Shown here piece by piece: positions 46,826-57,863 of a DNA stretch of 64,000 nt (position 1 is its first letter; each line of letters starts with the position of its first letter). Source of the DNA: Pseudomonas sp. Au-Pse12. GTDB taxonomy: Bacteria; Pseudomonadota; Gammaproteobacteria; Pseudomonadales; Pseudomonadaceae. The stretch is from NCBI RefSeq assembly GCF_021341665.1, contig NZ_JAJTTH010000008.1, forward strand, positions 248,001-312,000, written 5' to 3'. The translations under genes were made by a program, and so were the position numbers. Below the pieces are notes generated by a model. That model did not search any database, was not told the DNA's origin, and worked only from the letters and a program-made list of their open reading frames with translations.

Positions 46826-47182
46826 ATGAAGAAGTTCGCTATCGCTGCTGCAACGGCTACCGCTCTGACCCTGACCCTGGCCAACGGCGCGTTTGCGCAG
46901 ACCACTCAAAACACCCAGTCGCCGATGGTTGTGGCTGCCGGTGAAGTGACCAAGGCCAAAGAGGCCACCTCCGATACCTGGATCACTACCAAGGTGAAAA
47001 GCGATCTGGTAACCGAGAAAGGCATTCCTGGCACCGACATCAAGGTTGAAACCAACAAGGGCGTTGTTTCGCTGTCGTCCACAGTGGCAATTACCGAGGC
47101 GCAGAAAGCCACCGCCGTGGCGATCACCAAGAAGATCAAGGGCGTCAAGGCTGTCTCCGCTGACGGCCTGAAAGCCGAATAA
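46826..47182 (+). CDS. Periplasmic BON-domain protein (OsmY-like)
   Basis: A 118-residue exported protein: signal peptide MKKFAIAAATATALTLTLANGAFAQ, then one BON domain (about 50-118: SDTWITTKVKSDLVTEKGIPGTDIKVETNKGVVSLSSTVAITEAQKATAVAITKKIKGVKAV). Such proteins bind phospholipid surfaces and help envelope stress resistance. Preceded by a 226-bp gap, AT-rich in its second half (46670-46760), likely its promoter region. Confidence 0.88.
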   Translation: MKKFAIAAATATALTLTLANGAFAQTTQNTQSPMVVAAGEVTKAKEATSDTWITTKVKSDLVTEKGIPGTDIKVETNKGVVSLSSTVAITEAQKATAVAITKKIKGVKAVSADGLKAE

Positions 47183-47293
47183 CTGGCAAGCTTCTCGCCT
47201 GGACAGGGAGAGGGGGCGGTAGACGAGCCGAGTGATACGTCTGCCGTTTTCCCTGAAAAGTTCATGCGAAAGATCACAAGGATGTGATCATTA

Positions 47294-47325
47294 CAGGCCC
47301 CGGCACTCTGTGGCGGGGCCTGTTC
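47294..47325. terminator. Hairpin terminator between convergent genes
   Basis: Perfect 9-bp arms CAGGCCCCG / CGGGGCCTG (47294-47302, 47314-47322) followed by a weak TTCT on the plus strand, placed between the converging BON gene and the DUF748 gene. Plausible terminator for the BON transcript. Confidence 0.65.
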
Positions 47326-47377
47326 TATTGCGGGCGGGCAATACCGGCCGGGCCCGATGGGGCCCGGCGCAAGGCGC

Positions 47378-50308
47378 TTACTCGCTGTCCAGATGCAGTG
47401 GCGTCACCACACGGCCGTCGCTTTCTGCCTGGCCCAGGTTGGCGTCGATAAAGTAGACCCGGTCGTCGGCCAGTTGCCCCTTGTCCACCAGGAAGTCCTT
47501 GATGCTGCTGGCGCGCTCTTGCCCCAGCTGCCGCAACAGTACGTCGCTGCCGCTCCAGAACTTGATCAGGCCTTCACGCAGCTTGGCACTGCGCTCGTCG
47601 CGGCTGAGCTGGGTCCATTCGGCCGGCGGCTGCTGTTTCAGGCGGGTGCGGTAGATGCCTTCGAGCAACGGTGCTTTCTCGTCATCGGGAACCTGCAACA
47701 GGGACGCCTGGGCCGGAACCTTGTCGCCGCGGCGCTGGAGGATCTTGTAGTAGGTGTATTGGTATTCCCGCTCCAGCCGCTGTTCGGCGATCAGCGGGCC
47801 GTCGCTGCTCTGGGCGCTGGTGCCTTCGATTTCCAGGCGCAGGGTCGGACGCTCCTTGAGGGCCTTGGCCAGGGTGGTCAGGGCCGACTCGGACTCCTTG
47901 CTCAGGTCGCTGGAGCCGGGGGCGAAGGAGACGTTGCTGAGGTCTTCCGAGCCGCCGCCACTGATCAGGCCGCCAATGAACTTGAACGGTGCTTCGGCGG
48001 CGCGCAGTACCAGGTTGCGCAGGGTCTGCCAGACGATGGGCATCACGCTGAACTGCGGGTTGTTCAAGTCGCCGGATATCGGCAGTTCGATGGAGATCTT
48101 GCCGTCGGTGTCTTTCAGCAGGGCCACCGCCAGGCGGATCGGCAAGTCCACGGCGTCGGGGCTGTCGACCTTTTCACCCAGTTGCAGTTGCTCGACCACC
48201 AGTTTGTTCTCGGCCTTGAGCTGGCCCTTGGTGATCATGTAGTGCAGGTCGAGGTTGAGCCGGCCCTTGCGGATGCGAAAGCCGGCGAATTTGCCGGAGT
48301 AGGGGGTCAGGGTGGTCAGTTCCACCCGTTTGAAGCTGGTGGCGATATCCAGGGCGGCCATCGGGTCGAATGGGTTGACGCTGCCCTTGATGGTCACGGG
48401 GGCATAGCGGTCGACCTTGCCCTTGACGTCCACGTCCGCCGGTTTGGCCTGGCGGCTGTCGATGGTGCCGACATGGCCGTTGAGTTGCTGGATGGCCGTG
48501 GCGAAGTTCGGTGTCAGGCTCAGGTCGGCGAAGTTCGCCGAGCCGTCGTTGATGGCGATTTCACCGATGTGGATACCCAGTGGCTTGCTCGAACTGGGGG
48601 CCGATTTTGCCGAAGACTTGGGGCTGCTGTCGGCAGGCTGGGGAATCAGCAGGTCGTCGATATTGGTGGTGCGGTCATCGTTGATGATGAAGCGCGCATA
48701 GGGTTGCATCAGGTTGACCCGGCTGATGGTCAGGCTGTCACCGTGCTGGTAGTTCAGGCCTTCCACCACCACCTGCTTCCACTTCACGAAGTCGCGGGTC
48801 TTGAGGGTGTCCAGGGTGTGCAACTGGTCCACATTGGCCCGGCCGGTGACGCTGAAGGTCAGCGGTTCGACTTTCTTCAGGTCCACCGCCAGGTCGCTGC
48901 CAAGCATGCCGCTGCGCAATTCCAGGCGGATGAACGGGCTGATATAGGACTGGGCGACGCGCAGGTCGATGTCCCTGGTCTGCACCTTGAGCCTGGCGCT
49001 GATGGGGTTGAGGTTGACCTCGCCATTGGCGATGACTTTGCCTTGCTTGCCCAGGCCGGTATCGAGCTTGAGGGTAAAGGGCGACTGGTTGAGGCTGTCG
49101 AAGTTCTGCAGGTCCAGGTTCAGCGGCCCCAGCTCCAGCGCGACCGCGGGCCTGGCCTGGCGATCGGCCAGGTGCACCTGGTAGTTGCGCAGTTGCACGT
49201 CCTTGAGCAGTACCTGCCAGGGCTTGCTCGGTGCTGCCGGTTGCTTGGGCGCATCGGCGGCGGCCGGCTCGGCCTTTGGCGCCGGCTTGGCTGGCTGGCT
49301 GGCGAAAAGTTTTTGCCAATCCAGTTGGCCGTCGGCTTCGCGAGCGGCCCAGGTTTCCAGTTTCTGGCTGCGGATCTTGCCGACAGTCACTTGCTGCTTG
49401 GCCAGGTCCACCGTGGTTTCACTGATGTCCAGGCGCTCCAGCCGCGCGAGCGGGCGTCCATCCGGAGCCTTGATGGCAAAAGGCGCGACGCTGATGGCGG
49501 TGTTGTCCAGCAGCAGTTCGGTTTCCTTGGCCAGGCTGAACCTGTAGTGGGTACTGAGGTTGACCACGCCGTCTTCCAGCACCAGCGGCACCGCATCGCG
49601 TACGTAGGGCCACCAGGCTTTCATCTTGCCGTCGGTGACTTTCAAGGTGCCTTCGGAGGTCAGCGGGGTCACGCTGAAGTTGCCGCTCCAGTCGATCTGT
49701 CCGCCTTCGGGGCCGGTGGCCACCAGGGTCATGTCGGCGCTGTCGTCCGGCAGGGTGCTGAGGTTTTTCAGTTCGAAGTCGAGCTTGTTGTAGATGAACT
49801 CGATGGGCTCGCTGGGGCGCAGGTCCTGGAAGTGCAGGTAGCCGCCGGCCAGCTTGATGCGTTCGACGCGCACGGGGAAAGGCTTGGCGTTGGGGTCGCT
49901 CGGGGTCGGCTCGCTGGCTGGCAGCTTGAACAGCGCCAGGAGGTTGAGCTTGCCTTCCTTGTCGAAGAGGATCTCGGTCTTGGGCTGGTCCAGCTCGACG
50001 TCGGCCAGGTGCAGGGCACGGGTCCACAGGCTGTCCAGTTGCAGATTGGCGTAGAGGCGCTCGAAGGCGATCTGCTCCTTGCCCGGCTCACCGATAGTCA
50101 GGCCCCAGACCGTCAGCTCCAGGCTGAAGGGGTTGAGTTCGATGCGCTGGATATGGGCTGGGGTCGTGGCGTAGTTGGCCAACTGCTGGTTGGCCACCCG
50201 CAAGGCAATGCCCGGCAGAATCAGAAAGCCCAGCAGACTGTAAAGGGCCAGAGCGGTCAACAAGGCGCAAAGAGCGCGAATCAATCCTTTGGTCATGCGA
50301 GGCTTCAT
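47378..50308 (-). CDS. Large DUF748 / AsmA-like envelope protein
   Basis: A 976-residue protein with a single N-terminal membrane segment (LIRALCALLTALALYSLLGFLILPGIAL) and a long beta-rich body of DUF748/AsmA type (repeated ...FSLELTVWGLTIGEP..., FDATL-like strands). The C-terminal part (about 850-976) has LRLEIEGTSAQSSDGPLIAEQRLEREYQYTYYKILQRRG, reminiscent of OmpA-type or coiled segments. AsmA-like proteins bridge inner and outer membranes and help phospholipid transport; role here is inferred. Length is typical of Pseudomonas DUF748 proteins. Confidence 0.85.
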   Translation of the reverse strand: MKPRMTKGLIRALCALLTALALYSLLGFLILPGIALRVANQQLANYATTPAHIQRIELNPFSLELTVWGLTIGEPGKEQIAFERLYANLQLDSLWTRALHLADVELDQPKTEILFDKEGKLNLLALFKLPASEPTPSDPNAKPFPVRVERIKLAGGYLHFQDLRPSEPIEFIYNKLDFELKNLSTLPDDSADMTLVATGPEGGQIDWSGNFSVTPLTSEGTLKVTDGKMKAWWPYVRDAVPLVLEDGVVNLSTHYRFSLAKETELLLDNTAISVAPFAIKAPDGRPLARLERLDISETTVDLAKQQVTVGKIRSQKLETWAAREADGQLDWQKLFASQPAKPAPKAEPAAADAPKQPAAPSKPWQVLLKDVQLRNYQVHLADRQARPAVALELGPLNLDLQNFDSLNQSPFTLKLDTGLGKQGKVIANGEVNLNPISARLKVQTRDIDLRVAQSYISPFIRLELRSGMLGSDLAVDLKKVEPLTFSVTGRANVDQLHTLDTLKTRDFVKWKQVVVEGLNYQHGDSLTISRVNLMQPYARFIINDDRTTNIDDLLIPQPADSSPKSSAKSAPSSSKPLGIHIGEIAINDGSANFADLSLTPNFATAIQQLNGHVGTIDSRQAKPADVDVKGKVDRYAPVTIKGSVNPFDPMAALDIATSFKRVELTTLTPYSGKFAGFRIRKGRLNLDLHYMITKGQLKAENKLVVEQLQLGEKVDSPDAVDLPIRLAVALLKDTDGKISIELPISGDLNNPQFSVMPIVWQTLRNLVLRAAEAPFKFIGGLISGGGSEDLSNVSFAPGSSDLSKESESALTTLAKALKERPTLRLEIEGTSAQSSDGPLIAEQRLEREYQYTYYKILQRRGDKVPAQASLLQVPDDEKAPLLEGIYRTRLKQQPPAEWTQLSRDERSAKLREGLIKFWSGSDVLLRQLGQERASSIKDFLVDKGQLADDRVYFIDANLGQAESDGRVVTPLHLDSE

Positions 50309-50401
50309 CTATCTGGATCGGAAGTGCCTTGGAGTATGGCACGCGTTTACGGTTCCGAAACCACTCCAGTCTTCAGGATTGTTCAGATTTCCTGCCCTTG
50401 A

Positions 50402-51418
50402 TCAAAGTTGCAGGATCAGGGTTTTCAGCGGCGGTTGTCCGTCTTTTGAAGGGAAGTCCGCGGCAGGCGCCAGGACCTGACAATCGCGTACCGGCCGCCC
50501 GGCTTTCTCGGCGCAGCGCAGCACCTGCTCGCGCCAGTCCTGCATCGAGACCTTGGCCAGATTGTTACAGCAGATCAGCACGCCATCCTCGGCGGTGGCC
50601 AGCAGCGCCGGTTTCAGCAGGCTCTGGTAGTCGCGCAGCAGGTCGACGGTGCCGAAGGCGCTTTTGGCCCAGGCGGGCGGGTCCAGCAGCACCAGGTCGT
50701 ATTGGCGCTGCTCAAGGCGCGGGTAGCTGGGCAGTTTTTGCCCACGGCGCTGGCTGATGGGCAGCCCTGCCAGTTGGCGGATGGCCGGGAAGTAGTCCGA
50801 CTGCACGAATTGCATGCCCGGCAGTTGCGGGTTGAGTTGGCCGTTTTCCCGGCCGACGGCCAGGTTGCCTTCGGCGAAATCCAGGTTGCATACCTCGCGG
50901 GCACCGCCGGCCGCTGCGCTGAGGCCGACGCCACAGGTATAGGCGAAGAGGTTGAGCACGCTTTTCCCGGCGCTGTGCTGCTTGACCCAGCCGCGGGCGT
51001 TGCGCAAGTCGAGAAACAGCAGCGGGTCCTGGCCGGCATGGCGTCCACGTACCCGATAGTTCAGGCCCCACTCATGGCCGACCAGGTCTGCCAGGGCTGC
51101 CTCGTCGGCGCGGTACACCGAGTCTTCACGATCGATCCGCGAATTGCCCCGAGAGCGATCGTTGTAGACCAGCAGGGTGGGTAGGTTCAGCCGCTGGTTG
51201 ATGATTTCGTGCAGTTGCAGCAGGGCATCGCGTTCCAGCGTCTGGTGAAAGCTCTGTACCAGCAACTGCGGGCCATAGCGGTCGATGGTCAGGCCGCCGG
51301 CGCCTTCCTGGCTGCCGTGGAACAGACGATAGCAATCAGTGGCTTGCTGATGCAGCTCGGCGAGCAGGTCCTGGCGGTGATCGAGTGCGGCGCGCAGCGC
51401 CTGATTCAAGGAGGACAT
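50402..51418 (-). CDS. Class I SAM-dependent rRNA methyltransferase (RlmI-like)
   Basis: A 338-residue COG1092 methyltransferase. It has CYRLFHGSQEGAGGLTIDRYG, FLDLRNARGWV, the SAM-binding VLNLFAYTCGVGLSAAAGG and catalytic-type LLDPPAWAK. It starts without the N-terminal PUA domain present in E. coli RlmI, so substrate specificity may differ from m5C1962 of 23S rRNA. Function by family only. Confidence 0.85.
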   Translation of the reverse strand: MSSLNQALRAALDHRQDLLAELHQQATDCYRLFHGSQEGAGGLTIDRYGPQLLVQSFHQTLERDALLQLHEIINQRLNLPTLLVYNDRSRGNSRIDREDSVYRADEAALADLVGHEWGLNYRVRGRHAGQDPLLFLDLRNARGWVKQHSAGKSVLNLFAYTCGVGLSAAAGGAREVCNLDFAEGNLAVGRENGQLNPQLPGMQFVQSDYFPAIRQLAGLPISQRRGQKLPSYPRLEQRQYDLVLLDPPAWAKSAFGTVDLLRDYQSLLKPALLATAEDGVLICCNNLAKVSMQDWREQVLRCAEKAGRPVRDCQVLAPAADFPSKDGQPPLKTLILQL

Positions 51419-51474
51419 GCGGGGCGCCTTGGAGCTGAGGAGTGAGGCGCGGCAGTTTACCAGCGTCGCGCACC

Positions 51475-51543
51475 TTGTAGGAGCCAGCGTGCTGGCGAAA
51501 GCGCTCTCACGGATGCCTGCGCTGGCAAGCCAGCGCCTACAGG
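51475..51543. repeat. Inverted pair of REP elements (BIME/REPIN-like)
   Basis: Two REP-type units face each other in the gap 51419-51621: TTGTAGGAGCCAGCGTGCTGG at the left end and GCTGGCAAGCCAGCGCCTACAG at the right end (arms GTAGG...GCCAGC / GCTGGC...CCTAC), about 70 bp overall. This is the standard inverted doublet of Pseudomonas REPs. Confidence 0.8.
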
Positions 51544-51621
51544 GGACGTTGTGCCAGAGGGCCCGTGCAGGTCACGGGCCGGGTCGTTAGCGCTACGCGG
51601 TGAAGGCTGAGCCGTCGGCTC

Positions 51622-52488
51622 TTACAGACCCATGCGGCGTTGCGCCCGGTGCACAGAGCTGTCGCGTACCGCCCAGCGCAGCATCGGCGTGCTGCGTTTG
51701 ACGCTGGCGCGAATCAGCTGGCGTTGCAGCGGGTTCTGGTTGACCTCGAGCATGGCGCTGGCCCAATCCGGCAGCAGGTCGAGGCCTGCTTGCATCATCA
51801 ACGAGCCGAAGGGCTTGGCCAGGCGGCTCGGAGCGGGGGCCGCCAGCAGCAGGCGCAGGACTTCGCGGCTGCGCTCATCGCACAGCAACTGCGGGCGCAT
51901 GGCCCGCAGATACTCAGCCACGGCCCGTCGCGAGCGCGGCACATCGCGGGCCCCCAGGCGCTCGGCGATCAGGGCGATTTCGTCGTAGTAGCGATCCTGG
52001 TCGGCGCCGGACAACCGGGGGTTGAGGTAGCGCAGGTGCGCAGCCAGAAAACTGCTGACTTCCGCCACGTGAACCCAGGTCAGCAGGTCGGGATCACTCG
52101 CGGCATAGGGGCGGCCATCGGGGGCGGTTCCGACGATATGCAGGTGAATGTTGCGTACTTTGTCGATCAGCCATTCGGCGTCCTGGCGGGAGCCGAAGGT
52201 GGTGCCAGAGATGAACTGCCCGGTACGGCGCAAGCGGCCGATCATGTCCTGGCGAAAGTTCGAGTGGTCCCAGACGCCGGCCAGGGCCAGGGGATGCAGG
52301 GCTTGCATCAGCAAGGCGCTGATGCCGCCAATCAGCATGCTGCTGAAGTCGGCGTGGACTTGCCAGCTGACGGATCCCGGCCCGAACAGGCCGGGGTCGC
52401 CTTTGGGGTTCTCCAGGTCGAGCTGACCCAGGGACAGGCCGGACAGGCTCATGACTTGGCTTTCGATGCGGCTGCGAATGAATTCCAT
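51622..52488 (-). CDS. DUF2236 / MpaB-type oxygenase-like protein
   Basis: A 288-residue protein of the DUF2236 family (related to rubber oxygenase and fungal MpaB). It has the family-typical GPGSVSWQVHADFSSMLIGGISALLMQALHPLALAGVWDHSNFRQDMIGRLRRTGQFI and WVHVAEVSSFLAAHLRYL, with the His/Arg pattern proposed for heme contact. Biological role unknown. Confidence 0.8.
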   Translation of the reverse strand: MEFIRSRIESQVMSLSGLSLGQLDLENPKGDPGLFGPGSVSWQVHADFSSMLIGGISALLMQALHPLALAGVWDHSNFRQDMIGRLRRTGQFISGTTFGSRQDAEWLIDKVRNIHLHIVGTAPDGRPYAASDPDLLTWVHVAEVSSFLAAHLRYLNPRLSGADQDRYYDEIALIAERLGARDVPRSRRAVAEYLRAMRPQLLCDERSREVLRLLLAAPAPSRLAKPFGSLMMQAGLDLLPDWASAMLEVNQNPLQRQLIRASVKRSTPMLRWAVRDSSVHRAQRRMGL

Positions 52489-52541
52489 GACAGCTCGGTG
52501 TGGCTATTGAAAAAGGGGGCGCGGCTATCGCCGCGCCGGTT

Positions 52542-54479
<1,938 letters not shown>

Positions 54480-54576
54480 GACGGTTCCTTATTCTTGTTT
54501 TGCGACAAGCCATAAGGTTGCGCACAAGTGTCAGGAAGGTTCAAGGGGGGAGGGCCGGGGCCCGGACAGGAGCCGG

Positions 54577-54601
54577 CTGGGCCGGCTCCTGGGAAGGCAA
54601 G
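54577..54601. other. Strong hairpin between pgi and acsA
   Basis: Perfect 11-bp arms CAGGAGCCGGC / GCCGGCTCCTG with a 3-base loop, lying 6 bases downstream of the pgi stop (minus strand). No U-run, so it may be a REP-like or mRNA-stabilising hairpin or an atypical terminator of pgi. Confidence 0.55.
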
Positions 54602-54606
54602 GTCGA

Positions 54607-56271
54607 TCAGCCGCGGTGACGGCCGCGGAAGTAGTTGATCAGGCCTTGGGTCGATGCGTCGTCGGCCAGGGTTTCATCGCTGCCGACCAGGCGGTTGTAG
54701 ACACCTTTGCCCAGCTCCTTGCCGAGCTCTACGCCCCACTGGTCGAACGCGTTGATGCCCCAGACCACGCTTTGCACGAAGACCTTGTGCTCGTACAGCG
54801 CTACCAGGGCGCCCAGGCGCCGCGGGCTGATGCGTTCCACCACCAGGGTATTGCTCGGACGGTTGCCGGGAATCACCTTGTGCGGCGCGAGTTTCGCCAC
54901 TTCGGCTTCGCTCAGGCCTTTCTCGCGCAGTTCGCTCTCGGCTTCGGCGCGGGTCTTGCCCAGCATCAGCGCCTGGCTCTGGGACAGGCAGTTGGCGTAC
55001 AGCCATTGATGGTGGTCGGCCACCGGGTTGAAGCTGACGATCGGCACGATGAAGTCGGCCGGAATCAGTTGGGTGCCCTGGTGCAGCAACTGGTGATAGG
55101 CGTGCTGGCCGTTGCAGCCCACGCCGCCCCAGATCACCGGGCCAGTGTCGGTGGCTACCGGCGTGCCGTCCTGGCGCACGCTCTTGCCGTTGGATTCCAT
55201 GTCCAGCTGCTGCAGGTGCTTGGTGATGTTGCGCAGGTAGTGGTCGTACGGCAGGATCGCGTGGCTTTGCGCGCCCCAGAAGTTGCCGTACCACACGCCC
55301 AGCAGGGCCAGCAGCACCGGCATGTTCTGTTCGAACGGGGCGCTCTGGAAGTGCTGGTCCATGGTGTAGGCACCGGACAGCAGTTCCTTGAAGTTGGACA
55401 TGCCGATGGCCAGGGCAATCGGCAGGCCGATGGCAGACCACAGCGAGTAGCGCCCGCCGACCCAGTCCCACATCGGGAATATGTTCTCTTCGCGGATGCC
55501 GAAGGCCACGGCGGCCGCGTTGTTGCTCGACACGGCGATGAAGTGGCGATGCAGTTCGGCTTCGGAGCCGCCTTGTGCCAGATACCAGGCCCGCGCTGCT
55601 TGGGCGTTCTTCAGGGTTTCGAGGGTGTTGAACGACTTGGAGGACACGATGAACAGCGTGGTTTCCGCGCGGATCTTCGCCGAAAGCTCATGGAACTCAC
55701 TGCCGTCGATGTTCGCCAGGTAGTGGCAGCGCACGCCTTTCTGGGCGTAGGACAGCAAGGCTTCGGATACCAGTTCCGGGCCGAGGAAGGAGCCGCCGAT
55801 GCCGATGTTCACCACGTCGGTGATGGGCTTCTCGGTGTAGCCGCGCCACAGGCCGTCGTGGATACGCCCCACCAGCTCGGTGATCTGGTTCAGCACCTTG
55901 TGCACTTCCGGCATCACGTTGACGCCGTTCACCGACAGCTTGTCGCCAACCGGACGGCGCAGTGCGGTGTGCAGGGCCGGACGGCCTTCGGAGGCGTTGA
56001 CCAGCTCGCCGGTGAGCATGGACTTGATGGCATCGGCCAGGCCGACTTCCTTGGCCAGGTTCACCAGCAGGTCGCGGGTCTGGCTGGTGATCAGGTTCTT
56101 CGAGTAATCGAGAAACAGTCCGCAGCTGCTCAGGGTGAATTGGCTGAAGCGCTGTGGATCGGCATTGAACGCCTCGCGCATGCTGAAATCCTGCATGGCT
56201 TGGCGGTGGTCTTTCAACGCTTGCCAGGCGGGCAGAGCGGTAACGTCGTGAGGAGTGCGGTAGTACGCCAT
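54607..56271 (-). CDS. pgi: Glucose-6-phosphate isomerase
   Basis: Interconverts glucose-6-phosphate and fructose-6-phosphate. From ATG 56271 (MAYYRTPHDVTALPAWQALKDH) the 554-residue product carries DVVNIGIGGSFLGPELV, VSSKSFNTLETLKNAQ, MWDWVGGRYSLWSAIGLP and the C-terminal QWGVELGKELGKGVY signature. Upstream in-frame residues to 56343 have no matching content. It is separated from panD by 245 bp in which I see nothing else. Confidence 0.96.
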   Translation of the reverse strand: MAYYRTPHDVTALPAWQALKDHRQAMQDFSMREAFNADPQRFSQFTLSSCGLFLDYSKNLITSQTRDLLVNLAKEVGLADAIKSMLTGELVNASEGRPALHTALRRPVGDKLSVNGVNVMPEVHKVLNQITELVGRIHDGLWRGYTEKPITDVVNIGIGGSFLGPELVSEALLSYAQKGVRCHYLANIDGSEFHELSAKIRAETTLFIVSSKSFNTLETLKNAQAARAWYLAQGGSEAELHRHFIAVSSNNAAAVAFGIREENIFPMWDWVGGRYSLWSAIGLPIALAIGMSNFKELLSGAYTMDQHFQSAPFEQNMPVLLALLGVWYGNFWGAQSHAILPYDHYLRNITKHLQQLDMESNGKSVRQDGTPVATDTGPVIWGGVGCNGQHAYHQLLHQGTQLIPADFIVPIVSFNPVADHHQWLYANCLSQSQALMLGKTRAEAESELREKGLSEAEVAKLAPHKVIPGNRPSNTLVVERISPRRLGALVALYEHKVFVQSVVWGINAFDQWGVELGKELGKGVYNRLVGSDETLADDASTQGLINYFRGRHRG

Positions 56272-56516
56272 CGCTGCGGTTTTCCTTTTGCTTGAACTGC
56301 CTTTTGGACACTGAAAAGCCCGGAACGTCTTGCACGGTCTCAAGGAACCGTTCGGCCGGCCTTGTGCTGATACGTTTAATCACTCAGGGAGGTAACAGTA
56401 ACTCCAGCGTGCTGTTCTGTCTTGGCTTTGTCCGACTGGTGGCCAGTACTGTTGGCTACCGGGCGGCCCTGTCAGCTCTGCATTCGGGTTTTCAGTGAGT
56501 AGAAATACGGACGGCT

Positions 56517-56897
56517 TCAGGCGAGCTGAACCGGGATCGCATGGCTGGTATGGCTCAGCTCGTTGCCGGGGGCCATGTACAGCATGCGGGGCTTGAAATC
56601 GAGCAGCTCGGCTTCGCTGTAGTGAGCGTAGGCGCAGATGATCACCCGGTCACCCACCTTGGCCTTGTGCGCTGCTGCGCCGTTCACCGAGATCATGCGT
56701 GAGCCGGATTCGCCACGGATGGCATAGGTGGTGAAGCGCTCGCCATTGTCGACGTTATAGATCTGGATCTGCTCGTATTCACGAATGCCGGAGAGGTCCA
56801 GCCAGTCGCTGTCGATGGCACAGGAGCCTTCGTAATCAAGCACGGCGTGAGTGACTTCTGCTCGATGCAGCTTGGCCTTGAGCATGATGGCGTGCAT
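56517..56897 (-). CDS. panD: Aspartate 1-decarboxylase proenzyme
   Basis: Makes beta-alanine for pantothenate. The 126-residue proenzyme has the self-cleavage site Gly24-Ser25 in DYEGSCAID, which forms the pyruvoyl group, and the ICAYAHYSEAEL block. It lies about 105 bp downstream of panC on the same strand, part of the panB-panC-panD group. Confidence 0.97.
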   Translation of the reverse strand: MHAIMLKAKLHRAEVTHAVLDYEGSCAIDSDWLDLSGIREYEQIQIYNVDNGERFTTYAIRGESGSRMISVNGAAAHKAKVGDRVIICAYAHYSEAELLDFKPRMLYMAPGNELSHTSHAIPVQLA

Positions 56898-57002
56898 GGG
56901 GTGTTCCCTGGGTCGGATCCTCGAACGGGGCCCGCAGTTATTGGCTGCAGGCCCCAGCCGGCGGCAGTTTGCCCGAAGGTTGGAGTTCGGGCAATCAGGC
57001 GT

Positions 57003-57863
57003 TTATGCCGGCGTGTTGAGGTCCAGGTGCAGGTTGTCGATCAGCCGCGTCGCGCCCAGATAGGCCGCGACCAGAATCACCAGGTCGCGGTCTTCGGCGG
57101 TAGCCGGACGCAGGTTCTGGGCCTGGCGGATTTCCAGGTAATCGCGGCGCAGGCCGGCGGCTTCGAGCTGCTGCTGTTGCTCAGCCAGGAGCCGCGGGTA
57201 GTCGCGTTCGCCGTTCCTGATGGCCTGGGCGATCTGGCCCAGGCTGCGGTACAGCGCGGGGGCAATGGCACGTTGCTCTTCGCTCAGGTAGCCGTTGCGC
57301 GAAGACAGCGCCAGGCCGTCGGCGGCGCGTACCGTTGGCTCGCCGATGATCTGGATCGGCATGTTCAGGTCATGCACCAGCGCGCGAATGACCGCCAGTT
57401 GCTGGTAGTCCTTCTGGCCAAATACCGCGAGGTCGGGCTGGACCATATTGAACAGCTTGCTGACCACGGTAGCCACGCCTTCGAAATGCCCGGGGCGGCT
57501 GGCGCCGCACAGGCCTTCTGACAGCTGTGGAACGCTGACCCGGGTTTGTCCGGCCATGCCGTCGGGGTACATCTCTTCGACGCTGGGGGCAAACAGCAGG
57601 TGGCAACCGGCTTCGAGCAGTTTTTCCTGGTCGGCGGCGAGGGTACGCGGGTACTTGTCCAGGTCTTCGCCGGCACCGAATTGCAGTGGGTTGACGAAGA
57701 TGCTGGCGACCACGAAGTCCACACGCTGGGCGGCCTTGGCCACCAGGGCGGCGTGGCCGCTGTGCAGGTTGCCCATGGTCGGCACAAAGCCGATCCGCTT
57801 GCCTTCACTGCGCGCGCGGGCGACCGCAGCGCGCAACTCGCGCACGGTTTTTACTGTATTCAT
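57003..57863 (-). CDS. panC: Pantothenate synthetase
   Basis: Joins pantoate and beta-alanine with ATP. The 286-residue product from ATG 57863 shows FVPTMGNLHSGHAALV (HIGH-type), FVNPLQFGAGEDLDKYPRT, FGQKDYQQLAVIR and SSRNGYLSEEQR. Overlaps panB by 4 bp. The longer frame to 58118 runs into panB out of phase. Confidence 0.97.
   Translation of the reverse strand: MNTVKTVRELRAAVARARSEGKRIGFVPTMGNLHSGHAALVAKAAQRVDFVVASIFVNPLQFGAGEDLDKYPRTLAADQEKLLEAGCHLLFAPSVEEMYPDGMAGQTRVSVPQLSEGLCGASRPGHFEGVATVVSKLFNMVQPDLAVFGQKDYQQLAVIRALVHDLNMPIQIIGEPTVRAADGLALSSRNGYLSEEQRAIAPALYRSLGQIAQAIRNGERDYPRLLAEQQQQLEAAGLRRDYLEIRQAQNLRPATAEDRDLVILVAAYLGATRLIDNLHLDLNTPA

Noticed and set aside
47357..50401. 1014-codon plus-strand open frame opposite the DUF748 gene
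   Set aside because: Mirror of a high-GC coding strand; composition is V/Q/G/L-rich without domains, and the minus-strand protein has a membrane anchor and family features.
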